In this document: piece by piece, positions 23,456-33,182 of the stretch
Numbering within the stretch: position 1 is the stretch's first letter
How the letters are laid out: each line of letters opens with the position of its first letter
Source of the DNA: Candidatus Synechococcus spongiarum SP3
GTDB lineage: Bacteria; Cyanobacteriota; Cyanobacteriia; PCC-6307; Cyanobiaceae
Length of the DNA: 38,923 nucleotides
Direction: 5' to 3'
NCBI GenBank assembly: GCA_001007665.1
Contig: JXQG01000011.1
Location: 1 to 38,923 of the forward strand
Made by a program: the position numbers and the translations under genes
Notes under the pieces: generated by a model
Told to the model about the DNA's origin: nothing
Database searches by the model: none
What the model saw: the letters and a program-made list of their open reading frames with translations, nothing else

Positions 23456-24622
23456 ATGAAGTTTGCTGAGAAGGCGCAACAGCTCCAGCCTTCCCTCACT
23501 CTGGTCATCAGCGCCAAGGCCCGTGACCTGCAGCAGCGGGGGAAAGACGTTTGCAGTCTCAGCACCGGTGAGCCGGATTTTCCGACGCCGTCCTTCATCT
23601 GCAGGGCCGCTGAAGAAGCCATGAAGGCCGGCCACACCCGCTACGGTTCAGCGGCAGGGGAACCCTGCCTGCAGGAGGCCATCGCCAACAAGCTTCACCA
23701 GGACAACAAGCTGACCTACAGCCCTGATGAAATCATGGTCAGCAACGGCGCCAAGCAAGCGCTGTACACCCTCTTTCAAGTGCTGCTGGATCCTGGTGAC
23801 GAGGTGATCATTCCAGCGCCCTACTGGCTCAGTTATCCCCCCATGGTCCACCTGGCTGGCGGCCGCAGCGTGATTGTCCCCACCCGCCAGGATCGGAACC
23901 ACCAACTCGGCGCGGCGGCCTTGGCGGCAGCCATCACGCCCCGCACCCGGCTGCTGGTGCTCAATAGCCCCACCAACCCGACGGGCACGGTCTATCCGGA
24001 GCAGGCTCTGGCGGAGCTGGCCAGTGTGCTGCGCCAGCATCCCCACGTGGCGGTGGTCAGTGACGAAATCTATGAATACATCCTTTACGGCCAAAGCCGT
24101 CACGTGAGCTTTGGCGTCGTGGCTCCGGACTTGGCCGAGCGCACCTTTGTGGTCAACGGCTTTTCGAAGAGCTGGGCCATGACCGGGTGGCGGCTGGGCT
24201 ACCTGGCGGGCCCTCAGCCCGTCTTGCACAAAGCCGTGGCACTCCAGAGCCAGAGCACCAGCAATGTGTGCAGCTTCGTGCAATACGGAGGTCTGGCGGC
24301 ACTCCGTGGCTCGCGGGAGTGCGTCCACACCATGGTGGCCGCCTTTGCCCGTCGACGCCAAGTGGTGCTTCAGGCATTGGGATCCATGCAGCACGTCCAT
24401 GGCCTGGCGCCACAAGGCGCCTTCTACGCCTTTCTCAACATTGCCGCCACCAATCTGAGTTCCGTGGTGTTTTGCGAGCGTCTTCTGGCAGAAGCCGGCG
24501 TGGCCATCGTGCCCGGCGCCGCCTTTGGAGACGACCGCGCTGTCCGCCTCTCCTTCGCCACGGACGCTATCACCTTGAAGCGTGGTTTGAAACGGTTGCA
24601 GGAGTTTCTGGCCGGGCTGTAG
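23456..24622 (+). CDS. aspC: Class I aminotransferase, probable aspartate aminotransferase
   Basis: This 388-residue PLP enzyme of fold type I belongs to the Igamma/Ib aspartate aminotransferase group. The PLP lysine lies in NGFSKSWAMTGWRLGYLAGP. SNGAKQALY binds the cofactor phosphate, NSPTNPTGTVYP includes the Asn next to the PLP ring, and VSDEIYEYILYG gives the Asp/Tyr pair. The C-terminal Arg for the substrate alpha-carboxylate lies in AVRLSFAT. The ATG at 23456 (KFAEKAQQLQPS) matches the family N-terminus; a GTG at 23396 would add 20 residues. It should interconvert aspartate and oxaloacetate, though related prephenate-type activity cannot be excluded. A NotI recognition octamer lies inside the gene at 23859. 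Confidence 0.88.
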   Translation: MKFAEKAQQLQPSLTLVISAKARDLQQRGKDVCSLSTGEPDFPTPSFICRAAEEAMKAGHTRYGSAAGEPCLQEAIANKLHQDNKLTYSPDEIMVSNGAKQALYTLFQVLLDPGDEVIIPAPYWLSYPPMVHLAGGRSVIVPTRQDRNHQLGAAALAAAITPRTRLLVLNSPTNPTGTVYPEQALAELASVLRQHPHVAVVSDEIYEYILYGQSRHVSFGVVAPDLAERTFVVNGFSKSWAMTGWRLGYLAGPQPVLHKAVALQSQSTSNVCSFVQYGGLAALRGSRECVHTMVAAFARRRQVVLQALGSMQHVHGLAPQGAFYAFLNIAATNLSSVVFCERLLAEAGVAIVPGAAFGDDRAVRLSFATDAITLKRGLKRLQEFLAGL

Positions 24623-24624
24623 GA

Positions 24625-24649
24625 ATCCACCTTTTGGAGGATAAATTTT
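24625..24649 (+). terminator. Weak terminator-like hairpin after the aminotransferase gene
   Basis: ATCCACC and GGAGGAT pair with one mismatch around a TTTT loop, followed by AAATTTT. It begins two bases after the stop. The stem is short and the T-run brief. Confidence 0.3.
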
Positions 24650-24713
24650 CAGCATTTAGGGGGATGCCGTCCGTCCACAATTCGTAGACCGTAAATAGGC
24701 TTGCTTGATTTCA

Positions 24714-25583
24714 ATGACATCGCATGGGACGCACGACGTTGTCACGGAGACACGTCAACTCTTTACTGTATTGATTCAAAATCGTAACCAAAACCGTGAT
24801 ACATTTGGTATACGAAACCGTATTGTTGAAGTGAACAGTCTTCTGGTTCGACAAGTAGCCAATCGCATGGTTCATCGTTGTAGCCTGGATTTTGATGATC
24901 TGGTCCAGATTGGTCATCTAGGGTTAATCAAGGCCGTGGAACGCTTTGATCCCAACGCCGGCTATGCCTTCAGTTCCTTTGCCGTGCCACTGATCCGTGG
25001 TGAGATTCTTCATTATCTCAGGGATCGTGTGAGTCTTGTTCGTGTCTCGCGCCGCTTGTTGGAGCTCCATTCCCGTGGCACCAAACTCCAGGAGGCCATG
25101 GCCAGTGGCTCTGGCCGGTACCCCACGGAGTCGGAGCTTTGTGCAGCGCTGGAGATCACCCCCAGGCGGTGGCAACAAGCCTGTCAGGCCAAGCGAAGTC
25201 TGCGGGTCTGCAGTCTGGATCAATGTGTCGGCGCCCTGGAAGATGAGCGCGAAACGCTGCGTCTGATGGAGGCGCTGTCAGCGCAGCCCCAGGAGGAAGA
25301 CAGCTCTGAACTGTATGCCCATCTGCACTATTTCGTCGCACGTCTGGGGGCCGATGCACAGCGGCTCCTCAGGTGGCGTGTTTTTGAAGGGCTCAGCCAC
25401 CGGGAACTGGCCCATCGGGAAGGCGTCAGTATGCGGGTGATCAGCCGGCGGCTCCATACCACCTTGCAGCAGCTTCAGCTCCAGCTCCAGCCCATGGTTA
25501 TTGAGCCTGCCCCCCTGCGACCACGGCAGCGGCGCTGCCCCTCAACGCCAACCCATCCCCACCGCGGCGCCCATGGCCAGTAG
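24714..25583 (+). CDS. sigF: Group 3 alternative sigma factor (SigF-type)
   Basis: This alternative sigma factor has 289 residues from ATG 24714; a TTG at 24705 is possible. Region 2 is clear: LDFDDLVQIGHLGLIKAVER then FDPNAGYAFSSFAVPLIRGE, the -10 recognition and core-binding helices. Region 3 begins LRDRVSLVRVSRRLLEL. Region 4 with the -35 helix-turn-helix is LRWRVFEGLSHRELAHREGV then SMRVISRRL. The order matches SigB/SigF-type factors without region 1. The last 40 residues (Pro/Arg/His-rich) are unusual and overlap the convergent DUF92 gene by 42 bases, so they could be an extension. The A+T-rich start of the gene contrasts with its GC-rich end. Confidence 0.87.
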   Translation: MTSHGTHDVVTETRQLFTVLIQNRNQNRDTFGIRNRIVEVNSLLVRQVANRMVHRCSLDFDDLVQIGHLGLIKAVERFDPNAGYAFSSFAVPLIRGEILHYLRDRVSLVRVSRRLLELHSRGTKLQEAMASGSGRYPTESELCAALEITPRRWQQACQAKRSLRVCSLDQCVGALEDERETLRLMEALSAQPQEEDSSELYAHLHYFVARLGADAQRLLRWRVFEGLSHRELAHREGVSMRVISRRLHTTLQQLQLQLQPMVIEPAPLRPRQRRCPSTPTHPHRGAHGQ

Positions 25584-26303
25584 GGCTGCCACAATGGTGA
25601 GGGCAGCGTTAACCAGTTCGTTGGTGAGCCACGCCACGCGCCCCTGCCATGTGGCCCCGATCCAGCTCTCCACCAGGGTGGCCATGGTGGCTGCAGCACC
25701 CAGGAGCAGAAGCTGCGCCAGGGGACCAGGACCAATGGAGGGCTTCAGCAGGGCCAGGGCCAGGGCCGCATACAGGACAATGGCCGCCACGCCAGCAACC
25801 GTACCGATGATACTGACGGCTCCGTCCGTGCCCACTGGCACGGGTTGGAGGGTGGTGATCAGCAGGGTGCGTCCCCCCCAGCGCTTGCCAATTTCACTGC
25901 CCCATGTGTCCCCCAGCTTGGCGGCAAAACTGGCTACAAAGCCCAGGGTCAGTAGAGATCCTGCCCCGGCAGGCGCCATGGTCATGAGCACGGCCAGGCT
26001 CAATCCCGTTGCCGCAGATCCCCACAGGTTGCATGGACCGCGACGCCCCCCGCGGGCCTCTGCAAGCTGGAGAGCCTGTTTGTGCTTGAGGCCGAGGCGG
26101 GTCACCGCTGAACCCAAGACCAGGTAAAGGACAACCGTGAGCCAGCCAGGCCAGCCCATGGTTCCCCAAAGCACGGTGCCCAGCGCTCCCCCATGGACCC
26201 AGCCTCGGGCGGTGAGCACCGGCAGACGATGGAGCAGAAGGATGAGACCCCCGTTCACCAGCAGTCCCGCCCACCAGGGATTGAGAGATGCAACCGAGAT
26301 CAT
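25542..26303 (-). CDS. DUF92/VTE6-like integral membrane protein
   Basis: This 253-residue polytopic membrane protein of the DUF92 family (TIGR00297) has seven or so hydrophobic spans and the family signature [20 protein letters not shown] between spans. The plant homologue VTE6 is a phytyl-phosphate kinase in tocopherol and chlorophyll-phytol recycling. A similar role in phytyl phosphate salvage in the thylakoid is plausible, but is taken from the family. The ATG at 26303 ([15 protein letters not shown]) is the first Met. Its end overlaps the convergent sigma-factor gene by 42 bases, and it is divergent from dnaE. Confidence 0.85.
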   Translation of the reverse strand: MISVASLNPWWAGLLVNGGLILLLHRLPVLTARGWVHGGALGTVLWGTMGWPGWLTVVLYLVLGSAVTRLGLKHKQALQLAEARGGRRGPCNLWGSAATGLSLAVLMTMAPAGAGSLLTLGFVASFAAKLGDTWGSEIGKRWGGRTLLITTLQPVPVGTDGAVSIIGTVAGVAAIVLYAALALALLKPSIGPGPLAQLLLLGAAATMATLVESWIGATWQGRVAWLTNELVNAALTIVAALLAMGAAVGMGWR

Positions 26304-26446
26304 GGGGTCAATGTACAGGCAGGGGCCGTGGAATGCACCGAGATCCCGGCGGCCCTATGGGCATTGGGACAGTTTTTCTGCTGGCGGCTACTGGCGCTTG
26401 CCCCCAGGATTGGCCCTACGATTCCCTGATCCATGCAGCGCTTGAT

Positions 26447-29400
26447 GTGAGCTTCGTTGCACTGCACAATCACAGTGACTACAGTCTTCTGGACGGAGCC
26501 TCCCAACTGCCTCAGTTGGTGGAACGTGCCAAGGCGTTGCAGATGCCCGCCTTGGCCCTCACCGACCACGGGGTGATGTATGGAGCCGTTGAGTTGTTAA
26601 AACTTTGCCGCCAGGCAGGCATCAAACCGATTATCGGCAATGAAATGTACATCATGAACGGTTCTATTAGGGCGCCACAGCAAAAACGCGAGCGACGTTA
26701 TCATCTGGTGATCCTGGCAAAGAATGATGAAGGCTATCGTAATCTGGTGAAGCTAACCAGCATCAGCCACTTGCAGGGAATGCGTGGCAGAGGAATTTTT
26801 AGCCGACCCTGCATTGACAAGGATTTATTAAAAAAGCACAAAGAAGGGCTCATCATTTCCACGGCGTGCCTTGGGGGTGAAATCCCGCAAGCGATTTTGC
26901 GGGGACGATTGGATGTGGCCCGCGAAGTGGCCACGTGGTATCGGGATTGCTTTGGAGAAGATTTCTACTTGGAAATCCAGGACCATGGCTCCCATGAAGA
27001 TAGAATTGTGAATACAGAGATTGTCAAGATTGCCCATAGGCTTGGTATTGAGATCATCGCCACAAACGATGCCCATTACCTGAGCAATAAAGACGTGGAA
27101 GCCCATGACACCTTACTTTGTATTCTCACAGCCAAGATGGTGACAGACGAGAAACGGCTCCGTTATACAGGAACAGAGTATCTCAAATCTTCAGAGGAGA
27201 TGGCGTGCCTCTTTCAGGATCACCTGGAGCCAGAGGTGGTTGAACGGGCCCTGGCCAACACCTTGGCCGTAGCCGAAAAGGTGGAAGACTACGATATTCT
27301 TGGCAAATGCCGTATGCCTGACTTCCCCCATTTGCCGGAGCAGGCCACGCCCATTGCCCACCTCCGCGACGTGAGCCGTGACGGCCTTCAACAACGTTTT
27401 CAGCAGCCCAACTGGGACGCCATTGTCTCCAAATACAGCACCTACGCGGAGCGGCTGGAACATGAGCTGGACATCATTGAACGCATGGGATTTCCCACCT
27501 ACTTCCTGGTGGTGTGGGACTACATCCGCTTTGCGCGCCTTCGGGGAATTTCCGTGGGACCTGGTCGAGGCTCGGCAGCAGGGTCTCTGGTGGCTTTTGC
27601 CCTGGAAATTACCAACATTGACCCTGTTCATCACGGCCTTCTCTTTGAACGTTTTCTGAATCCTGAACGCAAGTCCATGCCTGATATTGATACGGATTTC
27701 TGTATTGAACGCCGCGGCGAGGTGATTGAGTACGTCACCAAGCTGTACGGAGACGATCGTGTAGCCCAAATTATTACATTCAACCGGATGACGTCCAAAG
27801 CCGTCCTCAAGGACGTGGCCCGGGTTCTGGACATACCCTACGGGGAAGCAGATCGGCTCGCGAAGTTGATTCCTGTGGTTCGTGGAAAGCCTGCAAAGCT
27901 TAAAATCATGATCAGTGATGAGAGTCCAGCGCCAGAGTTTCGAGAAAAATATAAGAAAGATGAAAAAGTTCGTCGTTGGATTGATCTGGCTTTACGCATT
28001 GAGGGAACCAACAAAACCTATGGTGTCCATGCCGCTGGCGTGGTGATTGGCGCGGATCCCCTGGATGAGCTTGTGCCCCTGCAGCGTAGTAACGAAGGTC
28101 AGGTGATTACCCAATACCCCATGGACGACGTGGAATCCATGGGGCTTCTCAAGATGGATTTTCTGGGGCTGAAGACCCTGACCATGGTTGATAAAGCTCT
28201 GGAGTTGATTCAACAAACCCAAAGTAGAAAACTGGATCTCTATAATCTCCCCATGGATGACAAGACCACCTATGGTTTGTTGTCCCAAGGAGACCTGGAA
28301 GGCATTTTCCAACTGGAATCCGGTGGTATGCGCCAGGTTGTGCGTGATCTACGCCCTTCCTCGTTGGAAGATGTCTCCTCCATCCTGGCCCTCTATCGAC
28401 CCGGCCCGCTGGATGCAGGGCTGATTCCTAAATTTATCAACCGCAAGCATGGGCGCGAAAACACCCATGTTGCCCATGACAAGCTTCAACCCATTCTGGA
28501 AGAGACCTACGGAATCATGGTCTACCAGGAGCAGATTATGCGCATTGCCCAGGATCTGGCGGGATATTCCTTGGGACAGGCAGACCTGTTGCGTCGAGCC
28601 ATGGGCAAAAAGAAAATTGCCGAGATGGAAAAACACCGCAACATCTTCACAAGTGGCGCCAAGGATCATGGCGTGGACAAGAAGATTGCCAGTGAATTAT
28701 TTGATCAGATGGTTCTATTCGCTGAGTACTGCTTCAATAAGAGTCATTCGACAGCCTACGGTGCCGTCACTTATCAGACAGCATACCTCAAAGCCAATTA
28801 TCCCGTTGCCTACATGGCAGCCCTGCTGACCGTTAACTCTGGAAGCAGCGACAAGGTACAGCGTTATATTGCCAACTGTACGGCAATGGACATTGAAGTG
28901 TTACGGCCTGATATCAATGAATCGTGCTTGGACTTCACGCCCGTTGGCCAGCAAATCCGCTTTGGCCTGGGTGCCGTGAAAAATTTGGGGGAAGGGGCCA
29001 TCAAGCAAATCCTGGACAGCCGTGGCCAGGATGGACCGTTCCATTCCCTGGCTGACCTTTGTGACCGGTTGCCCATGGGTTTGCTGAACAAGCGGGCATT
29101 GGAAGCCCTGATCCACAGTGGCGCCCTTGACGGCCTTGAGCCTCAGGGCAATCGAGCCCAGTTGGCGGCTGATATGGAGTTGGTGGTCAGTTGGGCCAGT
29201 GACCGGGCCAAGGACCGAGCCAGCGGCCAGGGCAGCATCTTTGACCTTGCCTCCACCACCAGTTCTTCCACGACACACCACCTGGAGAGCGCGCCCAGGG
29301 CTGAGGCCACCCCGGAATACGACCTGCGTCGGAAGCTGCGTCTGGAGAAGGAAATTGTGGGCTTTTACCTCTCGGATCATCCCCTGAAGCCGCTACTTGA

Positions 29401-30022
29401 ACCCGCCCGCCTGCTTGCCCCCATCAGCCTTGCTGAACTGGACCAGCTACCTGACAAGCGCAAGGTGAGCGCCATTGTCATGGTGTCGGCGCTCAAGATC
29501 GTCACCACCCGCAAAGGAGACCCCATGGGGGTGTTGACGGTGGAGGACTTGAGCGGAAGCTGCGAGGCGGTTGTGTTCCCCAAAACCTACGCCCAGCTCA
29601 GTCAACACTTGCGTGAGGACACCCGCTTGTTGCTGTGGGCCAGCGTAGATCGCCGTGATGAGCAGGTGCAGCTGATTATTGACGATTGCTCTGTCGTGGA
29701 CGACCTCAACCTGGTTTTGGTGACGCTGGAAGCCAGCCGTGCCGGTGATCTTGCCTACCAGAACAAGTTGCGCACGTGCCTGCAGGGGCAAAGCAGCCAG
29801 GAGCAGGTTCCAGCCAAAAGTCCGGTGGTCCTTGAACTGTGTGACAAGAGTTCTCGGCGCCGCTATGTGCGTGTTGGCCAGAAGTTTCGTGTCTGCGATC
29901 CCGAGGCAACAGTCAAGGCACTCAACCAGTCACACTTTGCGGCTCGCCGCCGCCCCCTCATAAAGGCCTCGGCTGAGGGGGGGTCGCCAGCGGATCCTGA
30001 ATCCACGATTCTACAACACTGA
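26447..30022 (+). CDS. dnaE: DNA polymerase III alpha subunit, unsplit
   Basis: This replicative polymerase has about 1191 residues from the GTG at 26447, where homology begins ([18 protein letters not shown]); the open frame upstream has no homology. The PHP domain spans about 1-210 ([18 protein letters not shown]). The polymerase palm holds the catalytic acids in PDIDTDFC (Asp413, Asp415) and [11 protein letters not shown] helix-hairpin-helix region and an OB-fold (about 1010-1090, [20 protein letters not shown] to [15 protein letters not shown]) follow. In many cyanobacteria dnaE is split by an intein before Cys in EYCFNKS. Here that site (Cys762) is intact and continuous, as in marine picocyanobacteria. 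Confidence 0.95.
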   Translation: MSFVALHNHSDYSLLDGASQLPQLVERAKALQMPALALTDHGVMYGAVELLKLCRQAGIKPIIGNEMYIMNGSIRAPQQKRERRYHLVILAKNDEGYRNLVKLTSISHLQGMRGRGIFSRPCIDKDLLKKHKEGLIISTACLGGEIPQAILRGRLDVAREVATWYRDCFGEDFYLEIQDHGSHEDRIVNTEIVKIAHRLGIEIIATNDAHYLSNKDVEAHDTLLCILTAKMVTDEKRLRYTGTEYLKSSEEMACLFQDHLEPEVVERALANTLAVAEKVEDYDILGKCRMPDFPHLPEQATPIAHLRDVSRDGLQQRFQQPNWDAIVSKYSTYAERLEHELDIIERMGFPTYFLVVWDYIRFARLRGISVGPGRGSAAGSLVAFALEITNIDPVHHGLLFERFLNPERKSMPDIDTDFCIERRGEVIEYVTKLYGDDRVAQIITFNRMTSKAVLKDVARVLDIPYGEADRLAKLIPVVRGKPAKLKIMISDESPAPEFREKYKKDEKVRRWIDLALRIEGTNKTYGVHAAGVVIGADPLDELVPLQRSNEGQVITQYPMDDVESMGLLKMDFLGLKTLTMVDKALELIQQTQSRKLDLYNLPMDDKTTYGLLSQGDLEGIFQLESGGMRQVVRDLRPSSLEDVSSILALYRPGPLDAGLIPKFINRKHGRENTHVAHDKLQPILEETYGIMVYQEQIMRIAQDLAGYSLGQADLLRRAMGKKKIAEMEKHRNIFTSGAKDHGVDKKIASELFDQMVLFAEYCFNKSHSTAYGAVTYQTAYLKANYPVAYMAALLTVNSGSSDKVQRYIANCTAMDIEVLRPDINESCLDFTPVGQQIRFGLGAVKNLGEGAIKQILDSRGQDGPFHSLADLCDRLPMGLLNKRALEALIHSGALDGLEPQGNRAQLAADMELVVSWASDRAKDRASGQGSIFDLASTTSSSTTHHLESAPRAEATPEYDLRRKLRLEKEIVGFYLSDHPLKPLLEPARLLAPISLAELDQLPDKRKVSAIVMVSALKIVTTRKGDPMGVLTVEDLSGSCEAVVFPKTYAQLSQHLREDTRLLLWASVDRRDEQVQLIIDDCSVVDDLNLVLVTLEASRAGDLAYQNKLRTCLQGQSSQEQVPAKSPVVLELCDKSSRRRYVRVGQKFRVCDPEATVKALNQSHFAARRRPLIKASAEGGSPADPESTILQH

Positions 30023-30111
30023 TGTATCAAGAAAGCTGATTAAGGCCTGTCTGGCCCTTGGATCAGGCCACGGCAAGGCAAAATGGGAAGGAACCTGCGT
30101 AACCATTTCCC

Positions 30112-30246
30112 ATGTACACAGACTTCACCGCAGCCATCCTGCTCTTGCTCACTGCAGTTCCCTTGGCGGCCGTGGTGGTGGCGGCAGGCTACTGGGCCTA
30201 TCGGCAGAGGAAGCTGGGCAACGAGCAAGTCTCGCAGCAGCGCTGA
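30112..30246 (+). CDS. 44-residue single-span membrane protein
   Basis: A small reading frame encodes MYTDFTAAILLLLTAVPLAA, then VVVAAGYWAYRQRKLGNEQV and a short polar end. It has one membrane span and a basic tail, in the manner of the small photosystem or cytochrome complex subunits, but it does not match PsbM, PsbX, PsbY, PsaM, PetG, PetM or PetN as I know them. It lies between dnaE and a convergent PAM68-type photosystem II assembly gene, and ends eight bases before a good hairpin. A purine-rich GGAAGGAA lies rather far upstream (about 18 bases). Function unknown. Confidence 0.55.
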   Translation: MYTDFTAAILLLLTAVPLAAVVVAAGYWAYRQRKLGNEQVSQQR

Positions 30247-30253
30247 GAAGATC

Positions 30254-30276
30254 CATGGCGTCGTCCTGACGCCATG
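30254..30276. terminator. Hairpin between convergent genes
   Basis: CATGGCGTC (30254-30262) and GACGCCATG (30268-30276) pair perfectly around the loop GTCCT. It falls between the stop of the 44-residue protein gene (30246) and the stop of the PAM68 gene (30280), so it can serve both strands. No long T-run. Confidence 0.55.
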
Positions 30277-30279
30277 CCG

Positions 30280-30720
30280 TTAGCCATCCCGCTTCATGGC
30301 GCGCATTGAGGCACGCAACCGTTGAAGATTGTTGCCAAATTGCTCCAATCCCAAGAGGGAACCCGGTCCATCGTCCCAACTGGCGGATAGCACCCCGTAG
30401 CTGAGGCCCAACAGGCCCAGAACAAAAAACACGCCCGACACCCCAACGGTGACAATGGGCTCAATCCGCATGATACCCTGGCTCATCAGCACGTAGCTGA
30501 GCACAAACACCCCCATGGCCAGCAGGGTGGGCGCCCCGCTCAGCAGGAGAACGCGCCGCACCATCCGGTTGGAAACATGGTCGGGAATGGGGGACCGGCG
30601 GGGAGCTGCCTTTTCTCCCGGGTTTCGCGGGGGACGTGTCTTCTGACCCTTCCTCTCCCGAGACAGCCCCACAGCCTCCTCGGATCCGCCAAAACCTTTG
30701 GATGGTTCAGCAACTGCCAT
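30280..30720 (-). CDS. PAM68-like photosystem II assembly protein
   Basis: This 146-residue protein of the PAM68 (DUF3464) family has a charged, Pro/Arg-rich N-terminus (about 1-50), the family stretch SRRMVRRVLL-like RMVRRVLLLSGAP, two membrane spans (LLAMGVFVLSYVLMSQGI and VTVGVSGVFFVLGLLGLSYG), then the conserved SASWDDGPGSLLGLEQFGNN. Cyanobacterial and plant PAM68 assist early photosystem II assembly at the thylakoid, helping insert the CP47 antenna protein and interacting with D1 intermediates. It is transcribed from the rpsO side, starting four bases after the rpsO stop, so the two are likely cotranscribed. Confidence 0.87.
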   Translation of the reverse strand: MAVAEPSKGFGGSEEAVGLSRERKGQKTRPPRNPGEKAAPRRSPIPDHVSNRMVRRVLLLSGAPTLLAMGVFVLSYVLMSQGIMRIEPIVTVGVSGVFFVLGLLGLSYGVLSASWDDGPGSLLGLEQFGNNLQRLRASMRAMKRDG

Positions 30721-30724
30721 GGCG

Positions 30725-30994
30725 CTAGCCCCTGAGCTTCAGGCGCTTGATCAACTCCCGGTAAGCCCCTTCATCCTGCTGGCGGATGTAGCTGAGCAGT
30801 CGTTTGCGGCGCCCGATCATCTTCAGCAAGCCCTGGCGGGAGGCATAATCCTGATTGTTGCGTTGCAGGTGCCGGCTCAACTGGCTGATGCGCTCGCTCA
30901 GCATGGCCACCTGCACCGGTGCTGAGCCGGTGTCCGTGCCATGGACTTGGTAGTCGTTAATGAGGGCCTGCTTCGTGGCCACCGTGAGGGCCAT
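30725..30994 (-). CDS. rpsO: 30S ribosomal protein S15
   Basis: This 89-residue S15 has the standard length and layout: [20 protein letters not shown], then [20 protein letters not shown], then [13 protein letters not shown] and the end [12 protein letters not shown]. It binds 16S rRNA at the central-domain three-way junction and starts assembly of the platform. The ATG at 30994 gives the exact family N-terminus. It lies between ruvA and the PAM68 gene on the reverse strand. Confidence 0.96.
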   Translation of the reverse strand: MALTVATKQALINDYQVHGTDTGSAPVQVAMLSERISQLSRHLQRNNQDYASRQGLLKMIGRRKRLLSYIRQQDEGAYRELIKRLKLRG

Positions 30995-31040
30995 GGAAAT
31001 CCTTACGTGAACGAGGTTGGGGCAAAAGCATACCTCACCG

Positions 31041-31700
31041 TCACCCATGGCCTTGTTGGTGACGGGCCAGCCAGCGCAGGCAACCGCGGATCCAGTCCTC
31101 CGGGCTCTTGTCAGCATCCAGGTCCACTGCCACGGCCACCAGCGCCTGATGAACCTCCCTGGGTTCATAGCCCAGAGCCGTCAGGGTCAGCTCCACGTCC
31201 TGCCGCAGCGCCCCTGTGGGCAATGGGGCAGCATCCATCAGCGCCACCTCCTCTGCCGGGCCAAAGCGCTCGGCCAGTTTGCGGCGCAATTCCACCGCCA
31301 ACCGCTCTGCGCTGCGCTGCCCCACCCCCGGCGCCTGGCTCAGGCGTTTCAGGTCGGCCTGCACCAGGGCCTGCACCAGCTCAGGCAAGGGGAAAAACCC
31401 CAGCAACCCGAGCGCCAGTTGAGGGCCGACGCCACTGACGCTGATGAGTTCACGAAACAACTCCCGCTCCGCATCCGTCTCAAAGCCAAAGAGCAGCCAG
31501 CCATCCTCCCGCACCTGCAAGTGGGTGAACAGGGCCAGCCGTTGGGGACCATCCGACCGCCGCGGCCGCCCCCTCACATGGCTGTGCAAGCGGTGATGCA
31601 GCACCACCTCATAGCCAATGCCATGGCACGCCAGCAGGACGCCCTGGCGAGCACCGCGCTGCCAAAACTGGCGCACCTCCCCTTCCAGCCAGCCAATCAT
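31041..31700 (-). CDS. ruvA: Holliday junction DNA helicase subunit RuvA
   Basis: The 219-residue RuvA binds four-way junctions as a tetramer and loads the RuvB motor. The ATG at 31700 (MIGWLEGEV) is the family start; a TTG four codons upstream is less likely. The N-terminal OB domain includes GIGYEVVLH and [20 protein letters not shown]. The two helix-hairpin-helix motifs are [16 protein letters not shown] and [20 protein letters not shown]. The C-terminal RuvB-binding domain contains [20 protein letters not shown]. An NotI octamer lies inside the gene (31562-31569). The upstream methyltransferase gene ends 20 bases before it on the same strand. Confidence 0.93.
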   Translation of the reverse strand: MIGWLEGEVRQFWQRGARQGVLLACHGIGYEVVLHHRLHSHVRGRPRRSDGPQRLALFTHLQVREDGWLLFGFETDAERELFRELISVSGVGPQLALGLLGFFPLPELVQALVQADLKRLSQAPGVGQRSAERLAVELRRKLAERFGPAEEVALMDAAPLPTGALRQDVELTLTALGYEPREVHQALVAVAVDLDADKSPEDWIRGCLRWLARHQQGHG

Positions 31701-31719
31701 GGCCGATTTCAATCTGGGA

Positions 31720-32490
31720 TCAGCCTAACTTGACGGCCCGAAAACGAAGCCGCACATAGTCCATTGTCCACACGCCGTCGGGGCTGCACAGTTGGGGAGC
31801 AGTGGTCTTGCTCACCTGGGCCACGATGGCCTGCCCCGTTGTTGGGTCCAGGGGATCCAACAACGTCGCGGCGAACGTCTCCAGCTACCAGCTGAGGGGT
31901 CCGGGCACCAGGATAGGAAGAGGGAACAGTCGGATCTCGGTGACTTGGGGTCCATGGTCTTCCAGCAGGTGACGGTACGCATCAGCCGTGGGGAAAAACC
32001 ACGGATCCCGGGACACTGCATTGATCCCGTGGTGGTGCAGCGCTTGACGGAGGGCCTGACGCACCGTGGCGACGTTGCCGGCGTCGCCCAACTCACCAAC
32101 AAATCGACCGCCGTCACGCAGCAGGGACCGTACATTGGCAACCACTGCTGCCGCTTCAGGAATCCAGTGGAGCGCTGCGTTGGAGAACACCGCGTCAAAG
32201 CTCCCCGCCGGAAGATCCGGACCTGCCAAATGGCGTGCGTCCGCCTGTAGGGCGGAGAGTCCACGCTGCCGTGCCACCTTCACAAAGCCGGCATCCCGAT
32301 CCACCCCCAGCACATTGCAACCAGAGACGGCCATGTGGGCGGCGAGTGTGCCGTCACCGCAGCTCAGGTCCAGCACCCGCTCCCCAGGGCGTGGGTCCAA
32401 AAGCCCCATCACGGCACGGCCAAGCTCTGGCATGCAAGCAGCCCAGCACCGATAGCATTCAGGATCCCAACGCTGTTGATCAGCAGCCAT
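31720..32490 (-). pseudogene. SAM-dependent methyltransferase gene with an in-frame TAG
   Basis: From ATG 32490 the frame encodes a class I methyltransferase: motif I VLDLSCGDGTLAAHM, LGVDRDAGFVKVARQRG, DAVFSNAALHWI and the late FPTADAYRHLLEDHGP. It stops at a TAG (31885-31887) after GPLSW. The same frame continues with LETFAATLLDPLDP, then VWTMDYVRLRFRAVK, and ends at a TGA (31720-31722). That tail is exactly the usual end of this family ('gWLxTFa... WtaDYvRLRfxA'), and the TAG sits where Trp is expected, so a single TGG to TAG change explains it. Total length would be about 256 residues. Either the gene is newly inactivated, a 201-residue product still folds, or the TAG is read through. The substrate is unknown; trans-aconitate-type enzymes share the pattern. 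Confidence 0.75.
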
Positions 32491-32634
32491 GGTGACTCCC
32501 ACATTGGCCCCACCCGCAAGTGATCTGGCTCACGCACTGGGCGCTTCACGCAAGGCGACTGGCCCGATAGATGCTACAAGTAAACTGCTGCACTATGGCA
32601 AGGCTATAAATGATAGGGAACGAAATGATGCGTG

Positions 32635-33123
32635 ATGCCTAGGACCATTGTCGCTGAGGATGTTCCACCTCGGAGCAAGCGATCAAGTTACCCGCAACCT
32701 TTCCAGAGCCGCATGGCTTGCAGGGAGAAAAGGGCACTGGGCGATGTCTTTGGTCTGAAGAATTTCGGTGTCAACCTCACCAGGATTGCCCCCGGCGGCA
32801 TGTCAGCGCTGATGCACAGCCATAGTCGTCAGGATGAACTGGTTTATGTGCTGGAAGGGGCACCCACACTGGTGACTCCGTCTGACGATGCCCAACTCGG
32901 GCCAGGCATGTGTGCCGGATTTCCGGCCAGGGGCGAGGCACACCACATTGTCAACCGCACATCAAGAGACATTCTGATTCTGGAAATTGGCGATCGGAGC
33001 GACGGTGATGAGGCCAGCTATCCGCAGGACGATATCCATGCCGCCATGGGGACGGATGGTCAATGGAGCTTTACCCATAAGGATGGAACACCTTACAAAA
33101 ACGATGGGAGATCTGTCCCGTAA
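32635..33123 (+). CDS. Cupin-domain protein
   Basis: The protein has 162 residues from ATG 32635, with a GTG directly before it. It is a single small cupin barrel. Motif 1 reads MHSHSRQDELVYVLEG, with two His and a Glu placed as metal ligands. Motif 2 reads LGPGMCAGFPARGEAHHIVN, with the second His pair. The tail is the Asp/Gly-rich GDRSDGDEASYPQDDIHAAM, then WSFTHKDGTPY. Such proteins bind a divalent metal and range from isomerases to sensors; the substrate cannot be told. It is divergent from the methyltransferase gene and has no operon partner. Confidence 0.85.
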   Translation: MPRTIVAEDVPPRSKRSSYPQPFQSRMACREKRALGDVFGLKNFGVNLTRIAPGGMSALMHSHSRQDELVYVLEGAPTLVTPSDDAQLGPGMCAGFPARGEAHHIVNRTSRDILILEIGDRSDGDEASYPQDDIHAAMGTDGQWSFTHKDGTPYKNDGRSVP

Positions 33124-33182
33124 CAATGGGTCACCATCACCCGCTGGGCACATTCCTCTGAGATTCACCCCGATTGCTTGGC

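Noticed and set aside
26288-26446. Upstream extension of dnaE and a possible small gene in the dnaE leader
   Set aside because: The PHP domain begins at the GTG of 26447; the upstream frame has no homology and I see no separate small gene in the 143-base gap between the DUF92 gene and dnaE.
30041-30072. Possible terminator after dnaE (GGCCTG ... CAGGCC)
   Set aside because: Stem of six bases with a long spacer and no T-run; too weak to call.
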